DNA from: Thalassia testudinum
Lineage: Eukaryota; Streptophyta; Magnoliopsida; Alismatales; Hydrocharitaceae
NCBI GenBank assembly: GCA_037157565.1
Contig: JAZHRO010000013.1
Span: forward strand, 117,566,001 to 117,630,000
Length of the DNA stretch: 64,000 nt
Direction of reading: 5' to 3'
Shown here: positions 45,765 to 56,591 of the stretch, piece after piece
Layout of the letters: each line of letters starts with the position of its first letter
Numbering within the stretch: position 1 is the first letter of the stretch
The notes under the pieces: model-generated
What the model saw: only the letters and a program-made list of their open reading frames with translations
What the model was told of the DNA's origin: nothing
Database searches by the model: none
Position numbers and translations under genes: made by a program

Positions 45765-47360
45765 AATAGGAGGCTTCCGGTTGATTATGGTAGGAACATG
45801 GTTCGCTCCGAGAGGGGCTGGGGTAGCCCGATAGATAGCATGAGCTTGAGCATATGACTCCCCATTATTACCTAACCCTTGAGGCCCAATGCCTCAATTC
45901 TGTACATTCCTTGGGTTTGGTATAGGTTGTGATGGTAGAGATTCGAGCTGTCGGCTATTTGCACCAAGTCTGGATTGCAAGGTAACCAGGGAGGTTTTCA
46001 TTTGCTGCATGAGCTGGAGCATTGACCCTTGCATTTCTACCATCTTTAGGTTTAAATCAGCCTGCTAGACAGGTTGTTGAGCATTCCACATGGACTGATT
46101 AATCTAACTCAAGGGAAACTGAGTATATACATGACCCTGACCCATTGGTTTTTGCGGTACATAGTTGTTGGGTCGATATTGGGTCTGTTGCCTTTGATCT
46201 TTCCAAGAGAAGTTAGGATGATTTTTCCAACCATAATTATAGGAATTTGAATAAGGGTTGGACCTAACATTCTCTTGCACAGCCTGAACATCCTCATAAG
46301 ATGAGGATGAAGAAGGATCAGTAAAACTGGGATCAAAGGCCCCAATTTGGAACCCATAAGGTTCCGAGAAGAGTTGGCCCGAAGGTCGAGCTGACTCTAG
46401 CTAGTTCACAAACTCCCATCCCGTAGGAGCTTGCGAAGAATGGAATCCCGATCCCTGGGATTGAGTGGATCTAGAGAAATTAGAGTTTCCAAACATCCAC
46501 TCTTCCATTTGTTTAGCAACCAACCCAATCTTATCTAATGTATTGTAGATCAATTCCATATCAGATGCATGAGAATCTTGGACCTCATTGGCATTTGATC
46601 TAGTTTGTTGGGATCGATTGAAGGTTTCCATGGAGTCATGGTTTAAAGAATTTTCACACATTTCCTCAAACAAATCATATGCACTATCTGCATCTTTGTT
46701 GAGGAAATTGCCTCCGCAAGAAGCATCCACATGATTACGGAGTTGATCATTCAACCCATGATAAAAAATCTGCACAAGTTGCCATTTAGGCACCTCGTGG
46801 TGTGGATACTTCCGCAACAGATCCTGGAATCTCTCCCAAGCCCAATGAAACGATTCCCCTTGTCGATGGGCAAAAGTGGTAATTGCCCGTCGCAACGCAT
46901 TGGTTCACCCAATTGGGAAGAATTTCTTTAGGAAAGCCGATTTCAAAGTTGTCTAGGTAGCAATCGATCTTCCAATGGTACGATACCAATGTGCGGCCTT
47001 ATCCCTGAGTGAATGGGGGAAAAACCTCATGAGCATCTGTTCTTCATCAACATTCTGCGATTTGGTGGTTTGAACTAGAGTGATCACGTCCTCCAAATGT
47101 TGGAATGGGTCCTCTAAGCCAAGCCTGTGAAAGTGTTTAATTAGACTCAAAACCTGGGGCTTGATCTCAACATCACCGGTGGGGATCACAACACCGAGAC
47201 GATCCTCATAATTTGAAGGATCATAAAAATCCTTGAAGGGCCAAGCGCCCTGGCCATTCATTCGTTGGAACCATTGCTGCATCTGCTGCAATTCTTCCAA
47301 CTGCCTCTGAATCAGCTCCTACTGGTTCGGGGGCTAGGGAGGTGGTTGTTGATCAACCAT
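45765..47360 (-). pseudogene. gag of element B
   Basis: Capsid gene starting at the ATG at 47360 (MVDQQPPP), with early stops. A long block at 46953-47300 has MEELQQMQQWFQRMNGQGAW, LGLEDPFQHLEDVITL and FFPHSLRDKAAHWYRTIGRS. A TAG near 46953 probably replaces a Trp codon. The same frame continues at 46401-46895 with RRAITTFAHRQGESFHWAWE, RFQDLLRKYPHHEVPKWQLV, GGNFLNKDADSAYDLFEEM and NSLN. Further stops follow, then NPYSNYNYGWKNHPNF-like sequence near 46240. No frameshift is obvious, so decay is by nonsense changes. Confidence 0.83.
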
Positions 47361-48683
47361 GGGATCAGCTTTGCTATAGCTCAACCTTTGCCTCTGGGAA
47401 TGGTCTAAAGGTCCTTCCAAATGAGGATTCAATGACCTCCTTCCAAGCATACACTGGAAGGAAGTCGAAAGGATGGGGAAGAGAAGGGACCCTACAGCAC
47501 AAAAAATACAAGCATGTCCTTAGGTTGGGTAGCCTAAAGGTCTATAGACTCTCAAAATCTATCCTAAGATTATCGACGATTTACTCTACTTATGTCAAGG
47601 CAATCCAACCAGTTAGAAGGACGGACTGGGGAGAAGGTTCTTCCTTTGGCTTGCGCCTCCGGTTCCTAGTATACCCCCTAGTCGTAGTTGTTTGACACTA
47701 CTCCCCTAGCTAGACATCAAATTGACTAGTGTAAGCAAGTTAATTGTGAACAATCTCAATCTGGATCCCAAAGAATGAATCAGTCCTTATGGCCAAAGTC
47801 TAATCAATTTTAGTTAGGCTTGAGAAATTGGTGCTTCTAGAATGTGATGGGCCCTTAATGGGTTTTGCCCTCAATGCTTTGTTCGAGAATGTGTGTATGT
47901 ACACAACCAAAATGTTCTCAAGCAAGATTATTGACGATGAGGTGAATTTTAGGGTTTGAATCTTGCTTAGTAGATTTTAGGATTCAAATACTAGGTACAT
48001 TCAATGAAGTTTTGTGAGGCAATCCAAGTTTTGAAAGCACGAGTTTAAGTATTTTTCCTTTGTAAATCAAGAAAATATGGAGTTCCTAGCTTGACCTAAG
48101 TATTGAATCCTATGGGACAGCTACAAAATGAATCTCTTTTAAATTAGGTGGTGCAGCCCAAACAATTCAATCAATTGGCTCAAATACACCACCGATTAAG
48201 GCACACAGGGATGATTAACCTAGATTGATTTCTACTCCTTTATGAGTTGATTTGTGCGTACCGGTTCCACAGGTCAGAATCCTAGTTGAGTAGATGAAAA
48301 TCAAGTTAGGTTATGTGCCTCAAATGTGGGTGTATGAAGTGTGTATATTGATTCATCCCACAGAAAGTATCTTTTTGTTTTTTTTTTATAAAATGCGGGG
48401 GTGAATTGGATGAAGGTGGCAAACATGACACATAAAGTCTATCCCAGGGTTTATGCAAACACCTAAGTAGTTTGAGTCTTGGTTATGGGTGTGTCGAAAT
48501 GAAACTAGTGGAGGGCGAATGTAGGGGACACTTACAAATCACTCTACCTGCACTTTACTCCGGTCAACTGCATTGGGATCTCCATGCTAGGGTACCTGCA
48601 AGATAGTAGATCAAAGACAAGTAGGGTTAGTGCAATCTAAATGCAAAGAAGCGCAGAAAACAATAAAGTAAATTCCATTGCCT
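47361..48683 (-). other. leader of element B
   Basis: Untranslated. It has the conserved box at 47636-47666 and the GGTGGTGCAGCCC / ATACACCACC pair near 48150-48195. It is similar to the G and E leaders. Confidence 0.65.
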
Positions 48684-48700
48684 CCATGGCAACAGCGCCA
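48684..48700 (-). promoter_or_regulatory. tRNA-Asp primer site of element B, mutated
   Basis: Minus-strand TGGCGCTGTTGCCATGG, then AGGCAATGG; 3 bases separate it from the LTR. A few changes from the tRNA-Asp complement. Confidence 0.8.
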
Positions 48701-48703
48701 AAA

Positions 48704-50413
48704 TGATCACACGGGTTTTGCGTGTTCGAAATCGGAGTTACAAGTAACCCGTCATCATAGTTGCAAAACTCATGATCAAATATAATTTATACCAAAACTC
48801 CAAGGGAGTCCCAGGTCAAACACAGGGAGGTGACGTTTACTTTGTATGAAAACCGTGCTTCAATTTGTTTCTTTTTGGTGTTTTGTGATTTTGTTATTTT
48901 TTTGTTTTTGAAATAAGATGACAAACAATCACAAGAGAGATAGAATCGAATATGTTATATTGCATGAATGTCAATTACAATAATCTAGAAAACATAAAAG
49001 GAGAGGGAGGTGAGAAGAAATCTCCTGAAGTGACTGTTTGACGAGACGACGGTACCTGGCAGAAGCTCGGATGGAGTTGGGAAGCAAGACGATGGAGGTG
49101 AGAAGTGGGAGGATGTCAAGTAGAGGAAAGCTTCAGCGCAACTCCGGAATGGAAGTGAGAAAGTGAAGATGATCTACTACCGGAATGGAGGTGGGAGGAC
49201 AGCTCCAAGGTGACCTATGAATGGGGATGGGAAGTTGGAGGAGTATTTGGTGAGGCAGAGTCTCGTTACACTAATAGGCACCTTGAGAGCTTGAGAGCAA
49301 ACTCTAACAGAGAATTAGTATTCTTGCTAAAGCTTGGGAGTTGGTGGGAGTAGAGTAGGTAGAGATGTCTTGGAAGGGAGGGGGTGTAGGTCCTTTTATA
49401 GTGGAGGAGAAGAGGCTAGAATAGGCATGGGACCATTAGCAACCTCCAAGACGTCGCTGTAAATGTCGCTGTAGCCAGCTCAAGCCCGTTGGCGCGAGTA
49501 GCTGGCCTTGCACTTATGAACAATTAGCGATAGTTGTAAGCGTTACTAAATGTCCGCCAGGCTGTCGATGAAGATCCACCTGCCGCTCATGCTCCGCTGG
49601 CACGCATCGCGCTCTCCTTGTCATGCACGCACACTCATGCAATGGCATACGCTACCATGCGCTGCCTCTTAGTTGCGCTCCTGTGCGTGTGCGTGCATGC
49701 GTGCTTAGCTACTGCACTGCACCTCAAGAGTCCAATTGAGGGGGCAGTGGGTCTTGAACCTGCGCCCTCTCTTTGTGAGGCGCTTTCACAACCAATGTGC
49801 CACGACCAAGAGTTTGTTGTGAAGATATTTTAATGGCATGCGGTGGAGAGGAATCCTCAGCCATTGGATCAAGATCCAATGGCTAAGAATGGTTGATGCC
49901 ATGATGAAGAGTGGGTGCTGGCTAGTGTTGGGCAGCCTAGATGGCACCACGTGGTACCATCTGGGCCGTCCATCTTCTTCCTGTTGCAAAGGGTGCCACG
50001 ATGCTCAGATCGAGATGATTCCCGCGTTGCTGAACTGCAATCATCATTCCAAATCTATCCGTACAGTTGGATTTTCCATCCAAACCTCGTATGAATGTCG
50101 CATTGCCCCCTAGTCATTGATCTTCCTCAGACTTCATATGATGCTACAGGACTCCAATCTAGACGATTTCAGAGGCGTTAGACTCCGACCGTCGTCCTGA
50201 TCAGATCCGTACAGTCCAATCATCCATCTGAGGCCTTGAAGTAAATCTTCTTCACCCCTGACCATAAAAAGGACCTAATTAACCTAAAATATATACAACT
50301 ACTCTAAATGCAGAATGATGCATGATATGCAATATTTATAACATGAAATGCAAATCTAAGCCTAAGAACATGCATGATTAGGCATTTTAACCTAAATAGA
50401 TGTGCCTATATCA
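48704..50413 (-). repeat. 5' LTR of element B
   Basis: TGATCACACG...GCCTATATCA, about 1.71 kb. A TATA box (minus TATAAAA) lies at 49394-49400. A 12-bp perfect palindrome pair AGCCATTGGATC / GATCCAATGGCT is at 49859-49884. Confidence 0.92.
49741..49808 (-). other. tRNA-like module in B 5' LTR
   Basis: Minus-strand A-box-like TGGCACATTGGTTGTG (49787-49802) and B-box-like GGTTCAAGACC (49750-49760). It is the partner of 42200-42268 in the other LTR. Confidence 0.55.
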
Positions 50414-51511
50414 CCTGCATGTTGTCTGAAGCTGGTATTATAAGAGGCTACTCCTTGTCCATGAGGAGAGCTCTGCCTCCTGTACTCCAGTACGCCGATG
50501 ATATGATTTTTTTTCTAGAAGGGTCTGAATTTGAAGCTCAAGCTTTAAGACATATGGTGAAACTCTGTGGGGAGATTTCTGGTCTGAAACTGAATGGAGA
50601 CAAGTCCTCCTTGGCCTTATTTGGGCTCTCTGTTCAGGAATAACTTTCCATCTCTTCTATTTTGGGAATGCCACGCATCTCACTTCCAATCAAGTACTTG
50701 GGACTGCCTTTGAGATGCTCAAAATTACAGAGGAATGACTGGAATGTCCTCTTCGACAAAATTTCTGTGAAGCTGGAGAGCTGGAACAATCAGTTCCTTT
50801 CCAAGGGTGGAAGATTAGTTCTGTTGAAGTATGTTATCATGTCTATCCCTATTTTTTATTTTTCCAAGTTTAAGGCCCCCAAGTCTATATGGAACCGTAT
50901 TGATGTGATGCAAAAGTGGTTCTTCTGGAAGGGGGCGTGCCATGAAGGAAAGTTTTTGCAACCTATTAAATGGGATCTATTATGTCTGCCCAATGATTTT
51001 GGCAAACTGGGGATTAAGGTTCTAAAAGAATTCAACGAGGCACTGCTACTCAAGTGGGCAATTAGGGTTCTTAATGAAGAAGATAAGGTATGGTCTAAAA
51101 TCATTAGAGACAGCTATGGTAGCTCCAATAGTGCTCTAAAGAGACTCTACCCAGCCCAGCCTTCTCCCTTCCGGCGATCGGTTGTGCAGGCCTTAAAATC
51201 CAATTGGCATCTGCTGTAGCCAATTCTAGGAGATGGCCATATGTTCATTTTCCGGAAGGAGGACTGGTCTTGCATGGGTGCCTTGAAAGATGCCTATCCA
51301 AGGACATATATGGCAACTGTGAATAAGGATTCTGCAGTAAGCAACTATTAGTTTGAATCTGCTGGTGAATGGCAAATTTCAGGGTCTGGAATCAACAGGG
51401 AGGGGACTCGCCTAGGTGAGGATAAGTTGAGATTGATCTCAGATATTCAGAATTTCAGATCGAGAGATGGAATGGATGACACTTAAGCATGGAACAACAC
51501 CTATACAGCGG
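50414..51511 (+). pseudogene. LINE ORF2 RT, C-terminal part
   Basis: Continuation of the LINE RT after element B. It has SEAGIIRGYSLSM, then VLQYADDMIFFLEG with the catalytic YADD, and GLKLNGDKSSLALFG. After a TAA at 50641 the same frame carries LPIKYLGLPLRCSKLQRNDW, LSKGGRLVLLKYV, IPIFYFSKFKAP and NDFGKLGIKVLKEFNEALLL. A terminal zinc-binding-type region is translated with stops to about 51490. D2's 3' LTR abuts at 51512, so the 3' end and poly(A) tail are not seen. Confidence 0.88.
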
Positions 51512-53027
51512 TGCGTACAAATCAGAGGATCTTGGAATCTGAGGCGCATGGAACACGGTTGTTTATTATGCCATTGTAGTATGCGTTCGCAATGTCAATT
51601 CTAATTTAAGGAGTGGAGTTGGTGGGTCCAAGTGTCGAACATAAGGAGGCGTAAAATCGAATTATTTTTGTCACTTTAGTTGTCACAGGAATGATTGATT
51701 TGCTTGCTTGTGAGAAAATGCGAGAGAGAGAGGGAGAGTAGGGTTAGAGATCATGTTTAAAGCATGACAATCATTTGAAAGGATGTGAGCTATAATATAT
51801 GAAATATCATCAACAAATAACATGCGATGAAAGTTTGTTTACAACTACAACAATGGATGAAAGCTTAAACAAATACAACATTAAGTAAAGTAAAGAGATA
51901 GAGTGCGAGGAAGAGTCAAGGCGGCCACGGTGGTGGAGGGAGGCTCCATCGGTGGCTTGACAACTCCAAGGCAGGTATGGAGTATTTGGTGGAGCTAGGA
52001 GAAGGCTAGAGTAGCTTGGAAGGCGTGTGTGTATTCAATGCCTTTGAATGGGGTGGTTGGGAGGGTTTATATAGAGAAGAGGGGTTTCTAAACTAAGTAA
52101 GGGCTTTAGCGATGTCTGGGACATCGCTAAACCCATTCCATAAACGTCGGTGAAGCCCCTTGCCCGCTGGTCCAAGCGCGTGTGCGTTCTTCCTTCGCCC
52201 ACGCGATCCGTGTGCACACCATGTGGACTGTCTGATCAAAGAACGGACAGCTGAGATTTCACCCTAAGTGCTGGTCAGATTGCACTTGTGTGTGGGGAGT
52301 GCACGCCTCACGCATTATCACGTGCGTGCCCATTGTGAGCTTAAGGGTGCACTGCGTAGCCTCCATCCACACAACTCGGCATTGTTCGGACGATCTTAAT
52401 CGCCTGCGGTGCGTGCTTGGATGCGATTTAAGGCATGGCGGGAGTAGAACGCTCACCTCTCGCTTGTGAGGGCGAGGCACTACCGCTGTGCTACCTTTGC
52501 TCTTAGTCACGAAGATGAGATTAGGTGCAACTTACCGATCATTGGATGGAGATCCAATGGTCAGATATTCACACTAAAGGAGTTGGGTGCGGTGGATGCG
52601 GTGGAGAGAGCGCGGGATCTCAGGATCAGACAACTTAAAATGCTTCTTTGTGATGAGTGCGAGGGTGCTGCGTGGGTGAGGGTGCGATGGAGAGTGCCAC
52701 ATGGCCGCTTGTGGGCCATTGATCATTAGATCAACAGTCAAAACTTCTTAGGTTGGTCGAGGGAGCTCTAGATGTCGAATTTAAGTGATTTCGAGTTTGT
52801 TGGACTCCATTCGTCGATCTGAATCCATCCATGCAGTTCGATTGCCAATCTGAGGCATGTTGCAACATGCACTTGTCCATATGGTCATTAAACATTAATT
52901 TATAAGCAATCTTAAATCGCAATGCATGCAGTGACCCTATGTCCATCATGACATGTTATTAGTGCACATTTGCCCTCAAAACTAACCCCAGTTGATGGAA
53001 TTATCATCATTGAATGCAGAGTTATCA
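51512..53027 (-). repeat. 3' LTR of element D2
   Basis: TGCGTACAAA...AGAGTTATCA, about 1.52 kb, a diverged LTR-D. A TATA box (minus TATATAAA) lies at 52066-52073. The left end is inferred from D by the TGCGTAC start. Confidence 0.75.
52438..52500 (-). other. tRNA-like module in D2 LTR
   Basis: The minus strand starts GCAAAGG. A perfect D-arm GCAC-AGCGGTA-GTGC and a perfect 5-bp stem CTCGC / GCGAG enclosing CAC follow. A weaker T-arm (GAGCG-TTCTACT-CCCGC) completes it. It is the most tRNA-like of the set; the acceptor stem does not close. Confidence 0.6.
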
Positions 53028-53064
53028 TACCCCCATGCTCATCCCTTGCTAGTCCCTAGCAAGG
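53028..53064 (-). promoter_or_regulatory. polypurine tract and hairpin of element D2
   Basis: Minus-strand GCATGGGGGTA (53028-53038), then the stem CCTTGCTAG / CTAGCAAGG (53044-53064). Confidence 0.85.
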
Positions 53065-54479
53065 TTTATCCTAGCCATTACTTCCAGTCGAAATTAGGAA
53101 TTGATTACTTAGACATATGTTGCTTGTCAATGGGAGGAAATATACTAAGATCCTAATTCACAGAGGCTAAACAGCGCCCAGGTGTCTGCCAAAATGCAAA
53201 CCGCCCAAGTCCTCGCTTTAAAGAATATATACAGATATGTATATTTTTTTTTTATCTTTTCTAATTTTTTTGGATTTTTAGAGTTGAGAGTGTGTAGGTA
53301 ACTTATTATGGCTACCTAACCCACCCATAACTCGAAAAAGACTCTAAGTGCTAAGCATCTTGGTGTGAAGATTGTGATAGACTCACTCAATGGTAATTAA
53401 AACAGACTTCGGGTTTCTACGCCCCTAGGTGACCAAAAAAGAGAATGCTTGCCTAAAGGTGTATCTGTCCAATTGGTAGCTTTCTCCCTACTTTTATTTT
53501 GAGTGGGGTCAACACAAGGGTGTTTCCAGTGTATATCTCCCAGGATTGCTCTACTTCCCTGCTTCTTCCTTAAGTGTTTTGGACCTTTTCATGCATTTAG
53601 TGAGCTGGGTTCTGGACAACCGACCAATGGGCTATTACCCAGGATCACTTGCCAGCCATACTCGTGCGGTGAAGTGTGGCTTTTTTTTTTCTTTTTCTTC
53701 TTTATATATGTTTTCTTATTTCTCCCTTTTTTTCCTTTTTCTTCTTGCTTTTTCTTTTGTTATTTCAGTAGGTGGCTTTCCTGATCTAAGATTTACCTAG
53801 AGGCAATAAAAGAGAATGGTCCTATGGCTGGGATCTGGACAATCAGCCAATGGACTGTTACCCACGATAACTTGCCAGCCATACCACCCTACAAAGTTCA
53901 TTAGCTACCCAATTTCTGCTAAAATCTTTGAGTGAATCAGTGCAAAAATGTGTATAGATGCTTAGACTAAAAGTCCCTCCGAGTCAGAGGGTGGGTTGAT
54001 AAGTCACATACTTATCACCTTTCTTTATTGATCAGATTAGTGTAAATTAAGATTGAGAGAATTCGGGGCTAAGTCCACATTTTAGTCGACACCAGGGCTG
54101 ATTAATCCTAAAGGCCTGAAAGGTCTAGGTGTTGCAGGTTCTTCGCATATTATTTCCCACAATTGACAAGCTCCTAATGCCTAAGTTTTCCTTCCTAATT
54201 AATTTATTATTATTATGTATTTAATTCAGGCTGATAATATAAACTCAGAAAATGTGAATTACCACCCCCCCATGCTTAAGTTGGATAATGTCCTCATTGG
54301 CAAATAAATGTATGCACCGGGGTACAGAAAGAAATCACCTGAGTGTCGCAATTTACCTGATCAGTTTAAATCTTCTGGGTTGCCTCCCAGGAAGCGCTGA
54401 GTTTATTGCCTCCAACTGGGCGAAGCTCCATGTCAACCCTCTATGAGGGTGACTACTTCCTTTGGGGGAACCTGGGCAA
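53065..54479 (-). other. 3' UTR of element D2
   Basis: Non-coding. It holds the paired conserved segments at 53611-53662 and 53834-53886, the GATAAGT / ACTTATC hairpin at 53998-54016, the internal G-tract at 54262-54300, and the post-coding box GGGTTGCCTCCCAGG at 54377-54391. T-rich frames at 53503-53800 are not genes. Confidence 0.65.
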
Positions 54480-55438
54480 GAAAATATTTTAATCTCTAGC
54501 CGTTTACTATGAATCTTTTCCCAGTATTACGATCTACAATTTCAACTGCCCCATTGGGATAAGGTTTAACCACCTGATATGGTCCTGTCCATTTTGATCT
54601 CAATTTCCCAGGAAAAAGTTTAAGTCTTGCATCAAAAAGCCAAACTTGCTGATTGGGCTCGAAGGTTTTCCTATGAATGTGTCTGTCGTGGATGGCTTTC
54701 ATCTTTTCTTTGTAAAGTCAACTATTCTCATAGGCGCCCCGATGGATTTCCTCGAGCTCGAAGAGTTGGAGCATCCTTTGAGCTCTGACCAACTAGGAAT
54801 CCATATTGCACTACTTAATAGCCCAGTATGCCCGGTGTTCCAACTTAACTGGAAGGTGGCAAGCTTTGCCAAAGACCAAACTATAAGGCAACATGCCTAT
54901 TGGGGTCTTAAAAGTGGTCCTGTATGGCCAAAGGGCATCATCCAATCGTGTGGACCAATCCTTCCGGTCAGGTCTCATGATCTTTTGCAAAATGTTCTTT
55001 ATTTGTCTACTAGAGACCTTGGTTTGCCCATTTGTTTGCAGGTGATATGGGTGGCAATGCGGTGAGTAACCCCGTATTTTCTAAGTAGGACACGAAATTG
55101 GGCATGAATAAAGTGGCTCCCACCATCACTGATCATGGCTTTCAGTATCCCAAACTGAGAGAAGATGTTCTGCTTAACAAAGTCCATGACTGTCTTATGG
55201 TCACATCTTCGGGTGACTACAGCTTCAATCCACTTTGAGACATAATCCACTGAGACTAATATGCACTCGTAGGCGTTGGATGGCGGGAAGGGACCCATAA
55301 AATCGATGCCCCAAACATCAAAAATTTCAACAATCAGAATGGGTTGGAGGGGCATCATATCTTTTCGAGTCATAGTCTCCAATGTCTGTCACCGAGAGCA
55401 AGTCTTGGAAAAACTGTGTGTCATTGAATAAGGATGGT
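54480..55438 (-). pseudogene. integrase of element D2
   Basis: DDE integrase. The best frame (54999-55382) has [63 protein letters not shown] and DGGSHF. Two catalytic Asp residues are kept. After RIAT the frame shifts. In the shifted frame QTNGQTKVS shows the third position as Lys instead of Glu. The C-terminal block (54496-54702) has KTFEPNQQVWLFDARLKLF, GKLRSKWTGPYQVVKPYPN and RFIVNG. The zinc-binding region lies at about 55385-55620. Non-functional. Confidence 0.85.
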
Positions 55439-56137
55439 CAAGAAAATCCAGACTGCAAAACTTTCGTAGCCGTTTGCTCCCAAGAGAAGTGGCTACCACA
55501 GGCTTGGTCATGACAAAAGGATGGCACACTTTGGACTTCCTCTTCAGGAATACACCTCCTAATGATCTGGTCAGCACAGAGTCTAAACAGCATAGGATCA
55601 TCCCAGAAATAGTGCTTAGCTTCAAACAAGAACTTGTCCCGTTGCTGTCTGGACCAACTATGCGGAGTTTGCCCTACCATCAGATAGTTGACTAAGTTAG
55701 CATACCATGGTAGCTTTTTTCCTTGCACGGCTAGAAGTTGTTCATCAGGGAAGGTGTTAGTCAAAGGTAATGAGGGTCCGATGTGGTCCAGATGAAGTTT
55801 GGAGAGGTGATCGGCTACGACGTTCTTGGACCCGACTTTATCGCGTATTTCTAGGTCAAATTTCTACAAGAGCAAGATCCATTGGATGAGCCTAGGTTTA
55901 ACGTCCTTTTTGGCCAACAAATGCCAAATAGCCGAGTGGTCAGTGTAAACTGTCATGTGGGATCCCAGAAGGTATTATTGGAACTTTTCTAATCCAAAGA
56001 CTATAGCGAGCAATTCTTTTTCATTGACGGTGTAATCCATTGAGCCTCATCCAATGTTTTGCTCGTGTAGTAGATCACCACGGGCTTCTTCTCTCTTCTT
56101 TGTCCTAGGACTACACGGATAACAAAGTCCGATGCAT
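55439..56137 (-). pseudogene. RNase H and end of RT, element D2
   Basis: Segment matching D's RNase H in translated pieces. It carries DEQLLAVQGKKLPWYANLVN, PHSWSRQQRDKFLFEAKHYF and WDDPMLFRLCADQIIRRC. Upstream are decayed [18 protein letters not shown] and [13 protein letters not shown] segments up to about 56130. There the frame reaches DASD-like sequence and is cut by LTR-C2. Several stops. Confidence 0.75.
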
Positions 56138-56591
56138 CAATCATAGGTCTTAATTGACCTCAATTAGGCTAGGAATAAGCATAAGTTAGGGTAATTCATA
56201 CATGTGTAAGCATTACTAGCACCTTTATTGCTTTCTTTTAGCTATGCATAAAATAATGCTATAATGTACTGATTAGGTGCATTATATCAATTGCAGGTAA
56301 TAAGTTGATCAAAAGCTAGATCTAAAGCTAGATCTAAAGTTGGATCTGAAGAATAAAGAATAACTGGAGTTGCAGCAGAGATGGAGCAGAAGACCAAGAT
56401 TAGATGTAGTAGATAATAATGTAAGGGAGTTAAGGTATGCTATTCTATTAAGTAGGAATAAAGCAATAAATTGTGAACTTAAGACCATCCTAGCCCTAAG
56501 ATAGCCTAGAAGCTTCCCCAAGCCTTAGCCACCCTTAGATTAGGTCACCACACCCTAGGAAACCCTAAAACCCTAATTCTAGCCTCTATCA

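Larger units (their letters stand above)
41157..50413 (-). mobile_element. Athila-like element B, gag-protease only, inserted in the LINE
   Basis: About 9.26 kb with LTRs 41157-42874 and 48704-50413. The flanks CCTAC (41152-41156) and CCTGC (50414-50418) form a 5-bp target duplication with one mismatch, and the LINE RT resumes after it. Internally it has gag and protease but no RT, RNase H or integrase. The LTRs differ at about 20 of the first 220 bases by eye, mostly transitions. Confidence 0.9.
51512..56137 (-). mobile_element. Athila-like element D2, 3' half only
   Basis: Minus-strand relative of D with 3' LTR (51512-53027), polypurine tract, 3' UTR, integrase, RNase H and part of the RT. 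It is interrupted at about 56137 by C2's 5' LTR; the rest would lie beyond the window. It sits in the LINE ORF2. Confidence 0.82.

Noticed and set aside
52438..52500. Functional tRNA-Val gene
   Set aside because: D and anticodon-type stems pair, but the acceptor stem does not close and the T-arm is weak. Kept only as a tRNA-like module.
56559..56580. Telomere-like CCCTAAA repeats
   Set aside because: Only two or three imperfect units inside LTR-C2; too few to be an interstitial telomere.
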